Positions 18,440 to 27,608 of a DNA stretch of 64,000 nucleotides are shown here, in pieces. Under the pieces are notes generated by a model, which worked only from the letters and a program-made list of their open reading frames with translations, was not told where the DNA came from and searched no databases. Origin of the DNA: CAYYKK01 sp964467935 (lineage in GTDB: Bacteria; Myxococcota_A; Polyangia; Polyangiales; Polyangiaceae); NCBI GenBank assembly GCA_964467935.1, contig CAYYKK010000006.1, positions 1-64,000 of the forward strand, written 5' to 3'. Position numbers and translations under genes: made by a program. The first letter of the stretch is position 1, and the number at the start of each line of letters is the position of its first letter.

Positions 18440-19552
18440 TCATGAGAACAGATTCTTCAGCTTGTCGAGGAAGCTCGACTCCGGCGCCACCGGTTGGATC
18501 TTCTGGCCGAGGGTCGAAGCCAGCTCCTCGATGAGCTTCTTCTGATCGGCGGACAGCTCCTTCGGCACCTCGATGCCGATCTCCACGAGCTGATCGCCGC
18601 GCGACTGGATGACGCGTCGCGGTATCCCCTTGCCCTTCACCCGCAGCACGGTACCAGGCTGCGTGCCCGCCGGGATGCGCAGCTTGCCGCGACCGTCGAG
18701 CGTCGGCACCTCGATCTCGCCGCCGAGCGCGGCGAGCGGGAACGAGATCGCGAGCGAGCAGACGATGTCGTCGCCCACGCGGCGAAAGAACTCGTGCGCC
18801 GCGACGCGGATGATGAGCTCGAGATCGCCCGCCGGCCGATCGGCGCGTGCGAAGTTGCCGCCTCGCTCGACGAGCTTCGTCGCGCCGTTCTCGGTGCCGG
18901 GGGGGACGGTGATCTCGATCGTGCGGGGCTTGGACACGACGGCGGCCCCGCGGCACGCTCGGCAAGGATCGGTGACGACGCGGCCGGAGCCTTTGCACGC
19001 GGGGCACGGCCGCTCGATGGCGATCGGCAGGACCCCTTGCTGCACGCGCACGCGCCCGCGGCCCTTGCAGTCCTTGCAGGTGACCGGATCGCTCCCCTCC
19101 GCCGAGCCCGTCCCGCCGCAATCGATGCAGGGCGCGACGCGCTCGTAGGTGAGCTCCTTCGTGCAGCCGAAGGCGGCCTCCTCGAACGTGAGCTTGACCT
19201 CTTTCTGGAGCGGGCCGGCCTGGCCGACCTTGATGCCGAGCGCGCCGAGCAGATCGCCGAAGAAGCCGTCGAGGTTGAGATCGGCGAAGTCGAACGGCAC
19301 GCCGCCGGCGAACGGGCTCCCGCCCGGCATGCCCCCCGCGCCTTGCGCGCCGAAGCGATCGAACATCTCGCGCTTCTTCGGATCGCTCAGGATCTGGTAG
19401 GCCGCGTTGATCTCCTTGAACCGCTGCGCGGCGTCGGGATCGTCGGGGTTGCGATCGGGGTGGTGCTTCTGGGCGAGCTTGCGGAAGGCGGCCTTGATCT
19501 CGTCCTGGGTCGCGGCGCGATCGACCCCGAGCAGCTCGTACGGGTCCTTCAC
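18440..19552 (-). CDS. dnaJ: Chaperone DnaJ (Hsp40)
   Basis: 370 residues. The J domain (1-70) contains HPD in KHHPDRNPDD. A short G/F-rich linker (GAQGAGGMPGGSPFAGG) precedes the zinc-binding domain with CIDCGGTG, CKDCKGRG, CPACKGSG and CRACRGAA. The last repeat lacks the final glycine but keeps both cysteines. The C-terminal substrate-binding domain follows. It stimulates DnaK ATPase. No dnaK or grpE is adjacent, so this may be one of several DnaJ copies. The start is GTG 19552. Confidence 0.95.
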   Translation of the reverse strand: MKDPYELLGVDRAATQDEIKAAFRKLAQKHHPDRNPDDPDAAQRFKEINAAYQILSDPKKREMFDRFGAQGAGGMPGGSPFAGGVPFDFADLNLDGFFGDLLGALGIKVGQAGPLQKEVKLTFEEAAFGCTKELTYERVAPCIDCGGTGSAEGSDPVTCKDCKGRGRVRVQQGVLPIAIERPCPACKGSGRVVTDPCRACRGAAVVSKPRTIEITVPPGTENGATKLVERGGNFARADRPAGDLELIIRVAAHEFFRRVGDDIVCSLAISFPLAALGGEIEVPTLDGRGKLRIPAGTQPGTVLRVKGKGIPRRVIQSRGDQLVEIGIEVPKELSADQKKLIEELASTLGQKIQPVAPESSFLDKLKNLFS

Positions 19553-19604
19553 GGGGCGGGGATAGCACCCTTTTCGTGGGGTGTCGCGGCCCTCGCGCCC
19601 CGCG

Positions 19605-20552
19605 TCATCGGAGGTGGTCGCTCCACAGGTGGCCGGGCGATCGCGGCGCCTTCGCCCGCGCGATCACGAGATCGGCCATCTTCTCGACCACCCATCGAAA
19701 CTGCTCGGGGCCGAGCGAGCTCCGATCGAAGTCGGGCGCCGAGTTCATGTAGTCGATCGCGTAGGGCACGCCGTCGCGGATGGCGAACTCGACCGTGTTC
19801 ATCTCGTAGCCGAGGGCGTCACAGAGGGTCGTCGCGTCGCGGACGACGCGCGCCTCGAGCTCCGCAGAGAGCGGCGGCATCGTCTCGGCGGCGCGCACGT
19901 AGCGCTCGAAGTGCCCCAGGCGCGGATCCCAGCGCGCCGGCAGGACGTCGGACTTGCCGACGACGATGCAACGGACGTACTGGGTCCACTCGATCCCCTC
20001 TTGCACGATCATCGTGAGGCGGCCGCTCTTGTCGTAGGCGCGCCACAGCTCCTCGAGGCTCGTGACGCGCGTCACGTCGCGAAAGCCGCCGCCCCAGTGC
20101 GGCTTGATGAACATCGGGAAGCCGAAGTCGCGTACGAGCCCCTCCCAGTCGAGCGGATAGGCGAGGTTGTGGAGCGACTCGCTCGACACGTCGTCGTTAT
20201 GCGATTTCGACGGGAGCACGGCCGTCTTCGGCACCGCCACGCCGAGCCGCAGCGCGAGCGCCGCGTTGAAGAGCTTGTCGTCGGCGATGCGCCAGAAGGG
20301 GTTGTTGACGACGTGCGTCCCGGCGAGCGCCGCGAGCTTCAGCACGGGCTGGTACGCGGGGATGTCGTGCGAGATGCGATCGACGAGGACGTCGTAGGCG
20401 GGAGGCGCGTCGATGCGGGTGATGTCGACGCGCGCGTACTCGGCGACGACGCCCTCGTCCCGCCGGGCGACCTCCTCGATGAGCGCGTCGGGGAAGCTCC
20501 GCTCGCGCCCCACCAAGATCCCGACCCGCTTCTTCGTATCGCTCGCGTTCAA
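19605..20552 (-). CDS. ATP-grasp domain protein (RimK/glutathione-synthase-like fold)
   Basis: 315 residues. The N-terminal pre-ATP-grasp segment (VGILVGRERSFPDAL) is followed by the ATP-grasp core, with the phosphate-lid region PMFIKPHWGGGFRDV and Mg ligands near NTVEFAIRDGVPYAIDYMNSA (split here by one residue run). It probably ligates a carboxylate to an amine or thiol; the substrates are unknown. The start is the TTG at 20552. A perfect AGGAGG (20564-20559) sits 6 nt upstream, which clearly beats the longer in-frame extension. No neighbour suggests a pathway. Confidence 0.85.
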   Translation of the reverse strand: MNASDTKKRVGILVGRERSFPDALIEEVARRDEGVVAEYARVDITRIDAPPAYDVLVDRISHDIPAYQPVLKLAALAGTHVVNNPFWRIADDKLFNAALALRLGVAVPKTAVLPSKSHNDDVSSESLHNLAYPLDWEGLVRDFGFPMFIKPHWGGGFRDVTRVTSLEELWRAYDKSGRLTMIVQEGIEWTQYVRCIVVGKSDVLPARWDPRLGHFERYVRAAETMPPLSAELEARVVRDATTLCDALGYEMNTVEFAIRDGVPYAIDYMNSAPDFDRSSLGPEQFRWVVEKMADLVIARAKAPRSPGHLWSDHLR

Positions 20553-20558
20553 AAGAGA

Positions 20559-20564
20559 CCTCCT
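20559..20564 (-). promoter_or_regulatory. Ribosome binding site deciding a TTG start
   Basis: AGGAGG on the minus strand, 6 nt before the TTG at 20552. It is the strongest Shine-Dalgarno in the window and it fixes the non-ATG start of the ATP-grasp gene. Confidence 0.75.
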
Positions 20565-20660
20565 AGGAGAGCGCGATGCTACAGCGAAAGCCCCGCCGCG
20601 AGGCGCGATCCGCACGCAATTCCCACCTCTCCGCCTCCGAGTGGTAGCCTCCGTCCGCGC

Positions 20661-21065
20661 ATGGGAGACGAAGCGTCGGACGAACGCAGGTTGGGGCGCC
20701 GGACGGCGATCGAGCTCGCGGTCGAGTACAAGCGGCTCAACACGTTCTTCTCGGACTACACGAAGAACATCTCGCGAGGCGGCACCTTCATCCGCACCGA
20801 CAAGCCGCTCGGCATCGGCACGGAGTTCATCTTCGCCCTCACCGTGCCGAACCTCGCCGAGCCCCTCCGGCTGCGCGGCCGGGTGAAGTGGGTCATCCCT
20901 GCCGAGGCATCGACGGAGAAGGCGCCCGCTGGGATGGGCATCGAGTTCGTGTGGACGGGAGACGAAGAGCGGCGCGCGAGCGAGGCGATCGTCGAGCAGC
21001 TCATGTCCCGAGAGCTCGGCGAGACGCTCTCGTCGAAGCTCCTCGGTCGCAAACCGCAGACGTAG
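20661..21065 (+). CDS. PilZ domain protein (myxobacterial paralogue type)
   Basis: 134 residues, essentially a single PilZ domain. The N-terminal RRTAIELAVEY supplies the RR-like c-di-GMP loop, and NISRGGTFI is the D/N-x-S-x-x-G motif. Further matches to the myxobacterial PilZ-like paralogous family are the strands LRLRGRVKWV and GMGIEFV. It is expected to bind cyclic di-GMP and act as an effector, but the partner is unknown. TAGCCT lies 10 nt before the ATG. The following TPR lipoprotein gene is on the same strand, 89 nt downstream. Confidence 0.85.
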   Translation: MGDEASDERRLGRRTAIELAVEYKRLNTFFSDYTKNISRGGTFIRTDKPLGIGTEFIFALTVPNLAEPLRLRGRVKWVIPAEASTEKAPAGMGIEFVWTGDEERRASEAIVEQLMSRELGETLSSKLLGRKPQT

Positions 21066-21154
21066 CGGGCGCGTCGCGGACGGCGAGGAGAGGTCGCGCG
21101 TTGAAGCCATCAGGAGGTGCAGGCGCTCGGCCCATCCCGTATGCTCCCGCGCGC

Positions 21155-23386
21155 ATGCGACTCGTCCGATCCATCGGGCGGCCTCGATCGGGCCCCGCCC
21201 GCGCGCTCGTGCTCGCGGCGGCCCTGGCGCTGCCCGCGGGATCGATCGGATGCGGCCCCGCGCTCACGCACCCCGAGACGGCGCTGGGCCTGCCCGGCAT
21301 CGTGCCGAGCCCCATCCAGGATCGCGAGTTCGCCGAGCACCTCCACGCGGTCCTGCGCGGCGCGGAGAAGGACGCGACCGCGCGCCGCTTGGGGGTGGTG
21401 AAGCAGCAGCTCTCGCACGCGAGCGCGCGCTTCGACGGAGGCGCCGAGGATCGGGGGTTGAAGAGCGTGCTCGGGGCGTTCTACCTGATGCGCCAGGGCG
21501 ACTCCGCCGGGGTGCTGGCGGACGCCGCGACGGCGCGCGCCCTCGACGGGACGATCCGGCGGGTCAGCGCGCGCGGCGACATCGGCAAGGCGCGGGCGCT
21601 GCTCGGCCTCGTGCTCGGCGCCCGCAAGGCGGGCAAGCTCCCCGGACCCGTCGAAGAGATCGAGGCGCACATCGCCGATCTCGATCGTTGGGTGGGCGAG
21701 ACGCGCCGAGGCTCGGCGATCGAGAAGGCCGGCGAGGCGGAGCGCGCCGCCGTGAGCCGCGTCCTCGTCGACCCGTCGGGACCCGCGCTCGACGACGCGT
21801 CACGCGCGATCTCGAGCTGGATCGACCTCGCGATCGAGCACAACATCACGTTCCGCCAGACCGGTCGGAGGCCGACGCAAGAAGAAGCGATCGAGTCGAC
21901 GCGCGCGCTCGAGAGCGGCTCGGCGACGCTCGTCGCGATGTACCTGCGCCTCGGAGATCTCGACGGCGCGCTCGCGCAGATCGAGGCGTCGAGCGTCCGC
22001 CGCGTGATCGATCCGGACTTCTATCGCGTGCTGAAGACCGCCTCGCAGAGCAACGACGGGCGCGCCTGGAAGACCGTGTTCGCCGAGCTCGATCGGCAGA
22101 CGAGCGACAAGGTCGGCGGCGAGATCGGCGTCGACGAGGAGCTGCTCGACGCGGCCTTCTTCAACGTGGCGCTCGAGGCCTATCGCCGCGACTCGAGCGA
22201 CCTCTCTTCGGCCATCGAGCTCTCACGCTCGCTCGTCACCTATGGGATGAGCGAGGCGGTGCCGCTCGTGCTCGCCGACGCCCTCGGCGACAGCCCCAAG
22301 CTCGGGGAAGTGACGACGGCCACGCGGCTGCTCTCGGCCGCCCTCGACGCGGACGCCAGCGCGGGCGATTTCGCGGCCACCGCGCGCACGATCGCGGCCG
22401 CCCAGCGCTTCATCGTCATCGCGGACAAGGCGACGGAGAAGACCGGAGGGCTCGCGCAGCTCCGGTTCCAGATCGGGTCGATCCAGATCCACGAGGGCGA
22501 TCTCGAGGCCGCGCGCGCGAACCTGGAGATCGCGACGCGGCAAGCGCCGACGGCCGAGAGCCTCCACACCCTCGCCCTCGTGACGCGTCAGCTCGGCGAC
22601 GCGAAGGTCGCGCTCGATCTCGCGACGCGAGCGATGGATTTTCGCGGGGCCGACCCGCTCGAGGAGGCCGACGCGGGCATCCTCGTCTACGAGATCGAGC
22701 GCGACCAAGGCCGCCGCGCCGAGGCCGCCGCGGCGCTCGAGCACGCGCTCCGCGCCACGCTGAAGGCCAAGGGCCAGCAAGGCGGCGCCGCGTACCGCGT
22801 GCGCGTCGAGCGGACGCTCGGGCGCGTGCTGCTCGCGTACGGCGAGACGGCCGCAGCCGGCCGCGCGTTCGATCGCGCGCTCGACCAGGTCTCCGGTGAC
22901 CGAGGCCTCATCGGCGGCACCTTGCTGCGCACGATGGGGTTCTGCCTGCTCACGAAGGACGCGCAGCGCGGGCGCGTCGCGCTCAAGAAAGGACGCGAGG
23001 CGGGCGCGGACGACGACGATCTCGTCTATGCCGCGCTGTGGCTGAGCCTGCTCGAGAAGCTCGCGAAGACGTCGTCCGACGGCAGCACGAACGAGATCTT
23101 CGAGAACGCGCAGGGCACGGGCGGCTGGGTCGGCCGGCTCGCGCAGTGGGGCCTCGGCAAGCTGAGCGACGCGGATCTCGTCGCCCAGGCACAGACCCCG
23201 CCGAACAAGGTCGAAGCCGCGTTCTACGTCGCGATGCGCAAGCGCGTGACCGGCGCGCCCGACGACGCCACGCTGCGGAGCGTCGCGAAGAGCCCCGTGG
23301 TGGATCTGCTCGAGGTCGACCTCGCGCGCGAGCTGACGACAGAGTCTCCGAGGATCCCGTACCCGAAGGGCATGGGATCGCCGTAG
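21155..23386 (+). CDS. Large TPR-repeat lipoprotein
   Basis: 743 residues. The signal peptide ends in LPAGSIGC. The rest is almost entirely helical, with tetratricopeptide-like repeats, clearest at GSIQIHEGDLEAARANLEIA and RVLLAYGETAAAGRAFDRAL. No enzymatic motif is seen. It is likely a periplasmic or surface scaffold. TATGCT lies 9 nt before ATG 21155. It is convergent with another TPR-like gene, with stops 3 nt apart. Specific function is unknown. Confidence 0.8.
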   Translation: MRLVRSIGRPRSGPARALVLAAALALPAGSIGCGPALTHPETALGLPGIVPSPIQDREFAEHLHAVLRGAEKDATARRLGVVKQQLSHASARFDGGAEDRGLKSVLGAFYLMRQGDSAGVLADAATARALDGTIRRVSARGDIGKARALLGLVLGARKAGKLPGPVEEIEAHIADLDRWVGETRRGSAIEKAGEAERAAVSRVLVDPSGPALDDASRAISSWIDLAIEHNITFRQTGRRPTQEEAIESTRALESGSATLVAMYLRLGDLDGALAQIEASSVRRVIDPDFYRVLKTASQSNDGRAWKTVFAELDRQTSDKVGGEIGVDEELLDAAFFNVALEAYRRDSSDLSSAIELSRSLVTYGMSEAVPLVLADALGDSPKLGEVTTATRLLSAALDADASAGDFAATARTIAAAQRFIVIADKATEKTGGLAQLRFQIGSIQIHEGDLEAARANLEIATRQAPTAESLHTLALVTRQLGDAKVALDLATRAMDFRGADPLEEADAGILVYEIERDQGRRAEAAAALEHALRATLKAKGQQGGAAYRVRVERTLGRVLLAYGETAAAGRAFDRALDQVSGDRGLIGGTLLRTMGFCLLTKDAQRGRVALKKGREAGADDDDLVYAALWLSLLEKLAKTSSDGSTNEIFENAQGTGGWVGRLAQWGLGKLSDADLVAQAQTPPNKVEAAFYVAMRKRVTGAPDDATLRSVAKSPVVDLLEVDLARELTTESPRIPYPKGMGSP

Positions 23387-23389
23387 CGA

Positions 23390-24307
23390 TCACTCGTCGA
23401 GCAGCTGGCCCGCGTCGAACGCCGAGCGCATGTAGTTCACCGCGCGCTGCCGATAGGGCCCCGAGGGCGTCGCGTCGACGTACCGACCGAACGCGTCGAC
23501 CGCCTCTGCATACGATCCCAGCCGATAGAACAGGATGCCGCGCGCGTAGAGCGAGGGGAACGTCGGATCGACCTGCTCGAGCTCGGCGAGCTTCTTCATT
23601 CGCTGCTGGTCGGCGAACGTCGCCTTGGCCGCGGGGCTCGGATCGCCCCCGGGGGGCAGCGGCGGATGGAGATAGAGGAACCCGGCGAGCGCGCGTTGCT
23701 CGGCCGGCGCGAGCGCGAAGGTCGGATCGCGGAGGCCGAGCAGCTCGTTGTAGCGCTTCTTGAACATCGCGCGGAGCGCGGTGTCGTCGGCCAAGAGATA
23801 GCCGTCGCTCCCGAGCCACTCGTTCCTCTTCGCGAGCTCCGCGAACGATCCGCCGAGCTCGGTCAGGTCCTCGCTGATCGTCCCGGTGGCCTCCCAGCGT
23901 CGGAGCCCGGCCAGGAAGGCGAGGGTCTGGTAGGCACGCAAGCGAAGGACCTCCTCGGCGCTCGGCGTCCGCGGCAGCGCGGCTTCGATCGATCGCTTGG
24001 CGTTCGCTTGACCGTCGTCGTCGTGCGCGCTCTCCGCGGCGCCGTAGGCACGCACCGCGCTCCCGAGGCGTCGCACGTACCCGTCGAGCCTGTGCTCGAC
24101 GGCGGCGCGCGACAGGGCGGCGTCGCGACGCGCGATCGCCTCGGCCTCGCGGGGCTCGATCATCGCGGCGGGCAGCGCGTCGGGCTTGGCGGCGCGCGGC
24201 ACGACCAAGAGCGCGGTGCCCCAAGCGATGGTGATGCTCACGACAGCGAGCTGCCAGCCGTCGAGATGTCGCCGGAGCGACGCAGCGAGAGGGCGAGCGC
24301 TTGACAT
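23390..24307 (-). CDS. Membrane-anchored TPR-like protein
   Basis: 305 residues. One N-terminal TM helix (WQLAVVSITIAWGTALLVV, ~20-38) is followed by a helical periplasmic domain. A C-terminal TPR-like pair is visible (FPSLYARGILFYRLGSYAEA then VDAFGRYVDATP). It has no enzyme motif. ATG 24307 places a short basic region directly before the TM helix and is preferred to an in-frame start at 24379. It may work with the convergent TPR lipoprotein; this is inference from proximity only. Confidence 0.7.
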   Translation of the reverse strand: MSSARPLAASLRRHLDGWQLAVVSITIAWGTALLVVPRAAKPDALPAAMIEPREAEAIARRDAALSRAAVEHRLDGYVRRLGSAVRAYGAAESAHDDDGQANAKRSIEAALPRTPSAEEVLRLRAYQTLAFLAGLRRWEATGTISEDLTELGGSFAELAKRNEWLGSDGYLLADDTALRAMFKKRYNELLGLRDPTFALAPAEQRALAGFLYLHPPLPPGGDPSPAAKATFADQQRMKKLAELEQVDPTFPSLYARGILFYRLGSYAEAVDAFGRYVDATPSGPYRQRAVNYMRSAFDAGQLLDE

Positions 24308-24462
24308 GGAGAAGTTTCGCTTGGGACTATGGAGAGGCGCGTCGGGGGCTCCGCTCGAGAGCATACCCGATCGCCGCACCGACGGCCCCGGCGGCCCGTC
24401 GCGTCGAGGGACGACGAACCAGCCCGCGCAGCCGAACGCGGGCGTCGAAGACGGAGCACCGC

Positions 24463-24777
24463 TTGGGGGGATCGCTCACACGCAGGTTTCCCCGCAGCAT
24501 CGTCGAGATGCCCGTGACGTTCGCGGTCGGAGAGGGCGAGCGCGCCGAGGCGGTCTGTCACGACCTCTGCCTCGGCGGGGCGTTTCTCGCGACGACACAC
24601 CTCGCTGCGTTCGGCAGCGAGCTGTCGATTTATCTCGAGCTGCCCGGCATCGACGGAGAGGTGGCGGTGCGCGCGACCGTGCGCTGGGTCAAGGCAGAGG
24701 GCATGGGGGTGCAGTTCGCGTCGCTCGGGATCCACGAGACGCGGGCGATCATGAGCCTCGTGAAGCCGGCCCCCTGA
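24463..24777 (+). CDS. PilZ domain protein (short, start uncertain)
   Basis: About 104 residues forming one PilZ domain. The N-terminal TRRFPRSIVEMPVTF carries the arginine-bearing loop, HDLCLGGAFLAT is the D-x-x-x-G-G motif (Cys replaces the usual Ser), and the strands VRATVRWV and GMGVQF close the barrel. TTG 24463 with GGAG 6 nt upstream is used. ATG 24301 would add a 54-residue Arg-rich leader unlike any PilZ protein and overlap the divergent gene. It is a second PilZ protein within 4 kb of the first. Confidence 0.7.
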   Translation: MGGSLTRRFPRSIVEMPVTFAVGEGERAEAVCHDLCLGGAFLATTHLAAFGSELSIYLELPGIDGEVAVRATVRWVKAEGMGVQFASLGIHETRAIMSLVKPAP

Positions 24778-24800
24778 GTCGCCGCGCTCCACGGTTCCAG

Positions 24801-24887
24801 GCGTGGAGCTCGGCGACGGAGCTCGGAGACAGGGCTCCGCAGGGGAGCTCGGGCAAAAGAGCCCGAGAGACGGAGCCAGAGCTCCGC
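24801..24887. repeat. Array of nested inverted repeats between convergent genes
   Basis: A short region in which GGAGCTCGG-like words recur. Two compact hairpins are clear: CTCGGGC(24848-24854)/GCCCGAG(24861-24867) with a 6-nt loop, and CGGAGC(24871-24876)/GCTCCG(24881-24886) with a 4-nt loop. It lies between the PilZ gene and the FecR-type gene, both ending here, so it probably acts as a bidirectional terminator or RNA-stabilising element. Confidence 0.5.
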
Positions 24888-24895
24888 GGGCGACC

Positions 24896-26665
24896 TCAGT
24901 GGTGGATCTCGATGGGGATCTCGATGGTGCGCGCGCCGCCTTCGACGTGCGACGACAGGAGGCTCACTGCGCACGCCTGGAGATCCGAGCGCAGGGGCGG
25001 GTTGAACGCCGCCGCCTGAATGGCGCCGTCCTCGGCGACGCGCAGCCGCAGGGTCGAGCGCATCGTGACGACGACGTCCTCGCTCCCGCCGGCGCGGTGC
25101 TTCGCCTCGGCCGCCTGGAAGCAGCGATCCAGCGACGGACCGATCGAGCCCTCGCGCAGCACGGGCGCGGCTGCCGCCGGCGCCCCCTTCGGGGTGCCGT
25201 CCTCGGCTGCCTCGGCGGCGGCCGCGTCGCTGGAGCGCGGGGCCGTCGCGGCCTCGTCGCCTCCGCGACGGGCTCCGCTCGTCACGCCGCTCGGGGGCGT
25301 CCCGACGTCCGCATGCCCGCCCTCCGGCGCCGCCGGGTGATCGCCCGCCGTGTCGGCGACGACGATCGGGCTCGTCGAGACCGGGATCCCGACGAGCGCT
25401 GCGCGCTCCGGAGCGACGGACTTGAAGGTGCGACCGCCGTCGAGCGAGAAGACCCCGCTCTCCGACGCGTGGAGGAGGCGCCCGGAGCCGAGCCCGAGCT
25501 CCTCCCGAGGACCGACGATGACGAGACCCCGCTCGACGTCGACCATGATCCCCTTCGACGATCGGGTGACGCTGAAGAGCGTGTCCTGCACCGCCACGCG
25601 CGTCTCTCCCGCTTCGATCACGAACGGATCGACGACGCCCGCGCCGGCCGACTGCACCTCCGCGCGGATCGAGCCGCTCTCGAGCACGAGCACCTGGCGC
25701 GGATCGCCCACGCCGGACCGCACGAACACCCGCCCCCCGGGCGAGAGCGTCCAAGAGACCTTGTCCGCCTTGGCGAACGAGACTGCGCCCGCGGTCGCCT
25801 CGATCATGTCGCCCGCGCGCAGCGCGGCGAGGTCGTGCGCGCCCGCCAAGCCCGGCGCCATCGGCACATCGGCGGCATCGACCCAGCGTTCGGCGGTGAT
25901 CTCCGCCGTCTCCCCCGAGGCCGTCTTCGCGCCGCGTCCGCCGTTCGCGCCGCCTGCGAGCCCTCCGCTCACCAGCCCACCGAGCACGAAGGCGAAGCAC
26001 GCCGCGGCAGCCACCATCGCGCCCACGAGGCCGTAGCGGCGCACACGCGAGCCGGTGTCGTCGGCCCGGCCGATCTTCCGCCGCCCGCTGGCCTTTCCGG
26101 CGCGGCGGTCGTCGGTGCGCCCGCCCTCGCCACGCCCAGCGCGAGCCTTCGAGCCGAGGCGAGCCTCCGTCGGGCGAGCATCGCTCGCGCGCGCGTCTGC
26201 GGACGGATCGGCTCCGGACGGATCGTCTCCGAACGCCCACCCGGCCCCGTCGTCGAATCGACGGCCGAGGCTGCCGACCGGCGGCACGTGCACGACGGCG
26301 CGCGGCCGCTCGATCTCCGAGCGGAGACTCGCATCGCGGGCGACGGCGTACGGCGCCGGCAAGAGGGGCGCGGACAGGCGGTCCTCCTCGGTCGAGGAGG
26401 GAGCGTCGCCGAACGCGCTGAGCGCCTCGAGCCCGACCTCGCTGATGCGTTCGCCGATCGCCGGGCCGAGCTCCGCCTCGGCGAAGTCCTGACCCGCATC
26501 GTCGATCGGGACGTAGGGGCTCGCGCCGGAGCCCGGCGCGCCTTCCTGGTCGAGCTTCGCGAAGAGGCGCTCCTCCACGCGCTCCCAATCGATGGGCTTC
26601 GGCTCCTCCGACGAGAGCTCGCGCACCATCTCCCGCAAGAAACGAGCGTCGATGGGATCGCTCAC
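24896..26665 (-). CDS. FecR-type anti-sigma/regulatory membrane protein with AgmX/PglI-like C-terminus
   Basis: 589 residues. The N-terminal ~200 residues are cytoplasmic (DPIDARFLREMVRELSSEE...). One TM helix (GLVGAMVAAAACFAFVLGG) follows. The periplasmic part contains a FecR-like double-psi/beta region (SPGGRVFVRSG, ESGSIRAEVQ, VQDTLFSVTR) and a C-terminal domain resembling AgmX/PglI (LRLRVAEDGAIQ...LQACAVSLL). The GTG start (26665) overlaps the stop of the ECF sigma gene as GTGA and has GGGGAGGGG just upstream. It is probably the regulator or sensor of that sigma factor. The fused C-terminal domain is typical of myxobacterial trafficking proteins. Confidence 0.8.
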   Translation of the reverse strand: MSDPIDARFLREMVRELSSEEPKPIDWERVEERLFAKLDQEGAPGSGASPYVPIDDAGQDFAEAELGPAIGERISEVGLEALSAFGDAPSSTEEDRLSAPLLPAPYAVARDASLRSEIERPRAVVHVPPVGSLGRRFDDGAGWAFGDDPSGADPSADARASDARPTEARLGSKARAGRGEGGRTDDRRAGKASGRRKIGRADDTGSRVRRYGLVGAMVAAAACFAFVLGGLVSGGLAGGANGGRGAKTASGETAEITAERWVDAADVPMAPGLAGAHDLAALRAGDMIEATAGAVSFAKADKVSWTLSPGGRVFVRSGVGDPRQVLVLESGSIRAEVQSAGAGVVDPFVIEAGETRVAVQDTLFSVTRSSKGIMVDVERGLVIVGPREELGLGSGRLLHASESGVFSLDGGRTFKSVAPERAALVGIPVSTSPIVVADTAGDHPAAPEGGHADVGTPPSGVTSGARRGGDEAATAPRSSDAAAAEAAEDGTPKGAPAAAAPVLREGSIGPSLDRCFQAAEAKHRAGGSEDVVVTMRSTLRLRVAEDGAIQAAAFNPPLRSDLQACAVSLLSSHVEGGARTIEIPIEIHH

Positions 26666-27492
26666 TTTCCCCTCCCCGACTTGTCCGGCCCCGCGGCGTC
26701 GCCCCGCTCGTCCTCGCGCTCGCCCGCGAGCCGTGTCGCCAGGGACGCGAGCGTGGGCTCGGTCCGCATGAGCTCGCAGATCTCGCGGCGCGCGTAGAAG
26801 AGCCGCGTCCGCACCGTGAGCACCGGCGCGTCCACGATCGAGGCGATCTCGACCGGAGGCAGCCCCTCGAGCTCGTGCAGGACGAACACGGTCCGCTTCT
26901 TCTCGGGGAGCTTCTCGAGGACGCGCCGAAAGGCCTCGAGCCGCTGCCGCCGCGACGCGTCCTCGTCGGGGAGCAGGCCCCGATCGGGCTCTGCGTCGCT
27001 GACCTCGCCGGAGAACATCGGCCTCGAGCGGGCTGCCCGCCGGCACATCAGGACCACGTTCACGGTGACGCGGTGGAGCCAGGTCGAGAATTTCGACTGG
27101 CCCTTGAAGTCACCGAGACTGCGATGCACCTGCAAGAAGACCTCTTGCACGAGGTCCTCGACGTCCGCCGAGGGCCCGAGCATCCGGAACACCAGGCGCG
27201 ACACGTCCGCGCGGTGGCGGCGGAACAGCTCCTGGAACGCGGCCTTGTCGCCGGTCCTCGCCCGCTCCACGAGATCGTCCGCGTCCGGCGCTCTCACACG
27301 GCTCAGCGTAGACCCGTGGACGCCGGGCACCAAGGCCGAGCGTACCGCGCCGGCCGAGGCCGGCGGGGCGGCCCACCGCGCCGACGGCGAGGCGTCGCGC
27401 TCGCCCGACAAAGCGGTCCCCGCCGAATTCCCGAAGACTTCCGAGGCGGTCGCGTTGCGGGGGGGCTCGGTCTGCGCGGTCTGAGGGGCCAT
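26662..27492 (-). CDS. ECF-family RNA polymerase sigma factor
   Basis: 276 residues. Region 2 is clear (DKAAFQELFRRHRADVSRLVF then EDLVQEVFLQVHRSL and FSTWLHRVTVN). Region 4 has KRTVFVLHELEGLPPVEIA and the helix-turn-helix ending VRTRLFYARREI. The ~66 residues before region 2 are unusual for an ECF factor and look low-complexity, so the true start may be GTG 27297. It is coupled by a GTGA overlap to the FecR-type gene, the classic sigma/regulator pair. The target regulon is not visible. Confidence 0.9.
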   Translation of the reverse strand: MAPQTAQTEPPRNATASEVFGNSAGTALSGERDASPSARWAAPPASAGAVRSALVPGVHGSTLSRVRAPDADDLVERARTGDKAAFQELFRRHRADVSRLVFRMLGPSADVEDLVQEVFLQVHRSLGDFKGQSKFSTWLHRVTVNVVLMCRRAARSRPMFSGEVSDAEPDRGLLPDEDASRRQRLEAFRRVLEKLPEKKRTVFVLHELEGLPPVEIASIVDAPVLTVRTRLFYARREICELMRTEPTLASLATRLAGEREDERGDAAGPDKSGRGK

Positions 27493-27608
27493 CGAGCCAT
27501 GAGGTGCTCGAAAGGCCGTCCGAATTCACGCGCCGCAGGGGCACCCCCGACCCGGCTCGGTGCGCAGAAAATTTGGCCCGGGAGGCCAGGGTCGTGGAGC
27601 GTGGCCCC

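Noticed and set aside
19581..20660. N-terminal extension of the PilZ frame
   Set aside because: It overlaps the ATP-grasp gene on the other strand and has shadow composition. The PilZ domain starts at ATG 20661.
24301..24462. Longer N-terminus for the second PilZ protein
   Set aside because: It is Arg-rich and unlike PilZ proteins, and it overlaps the divergent gene start. TTG 24463 with GGAG is preferred.
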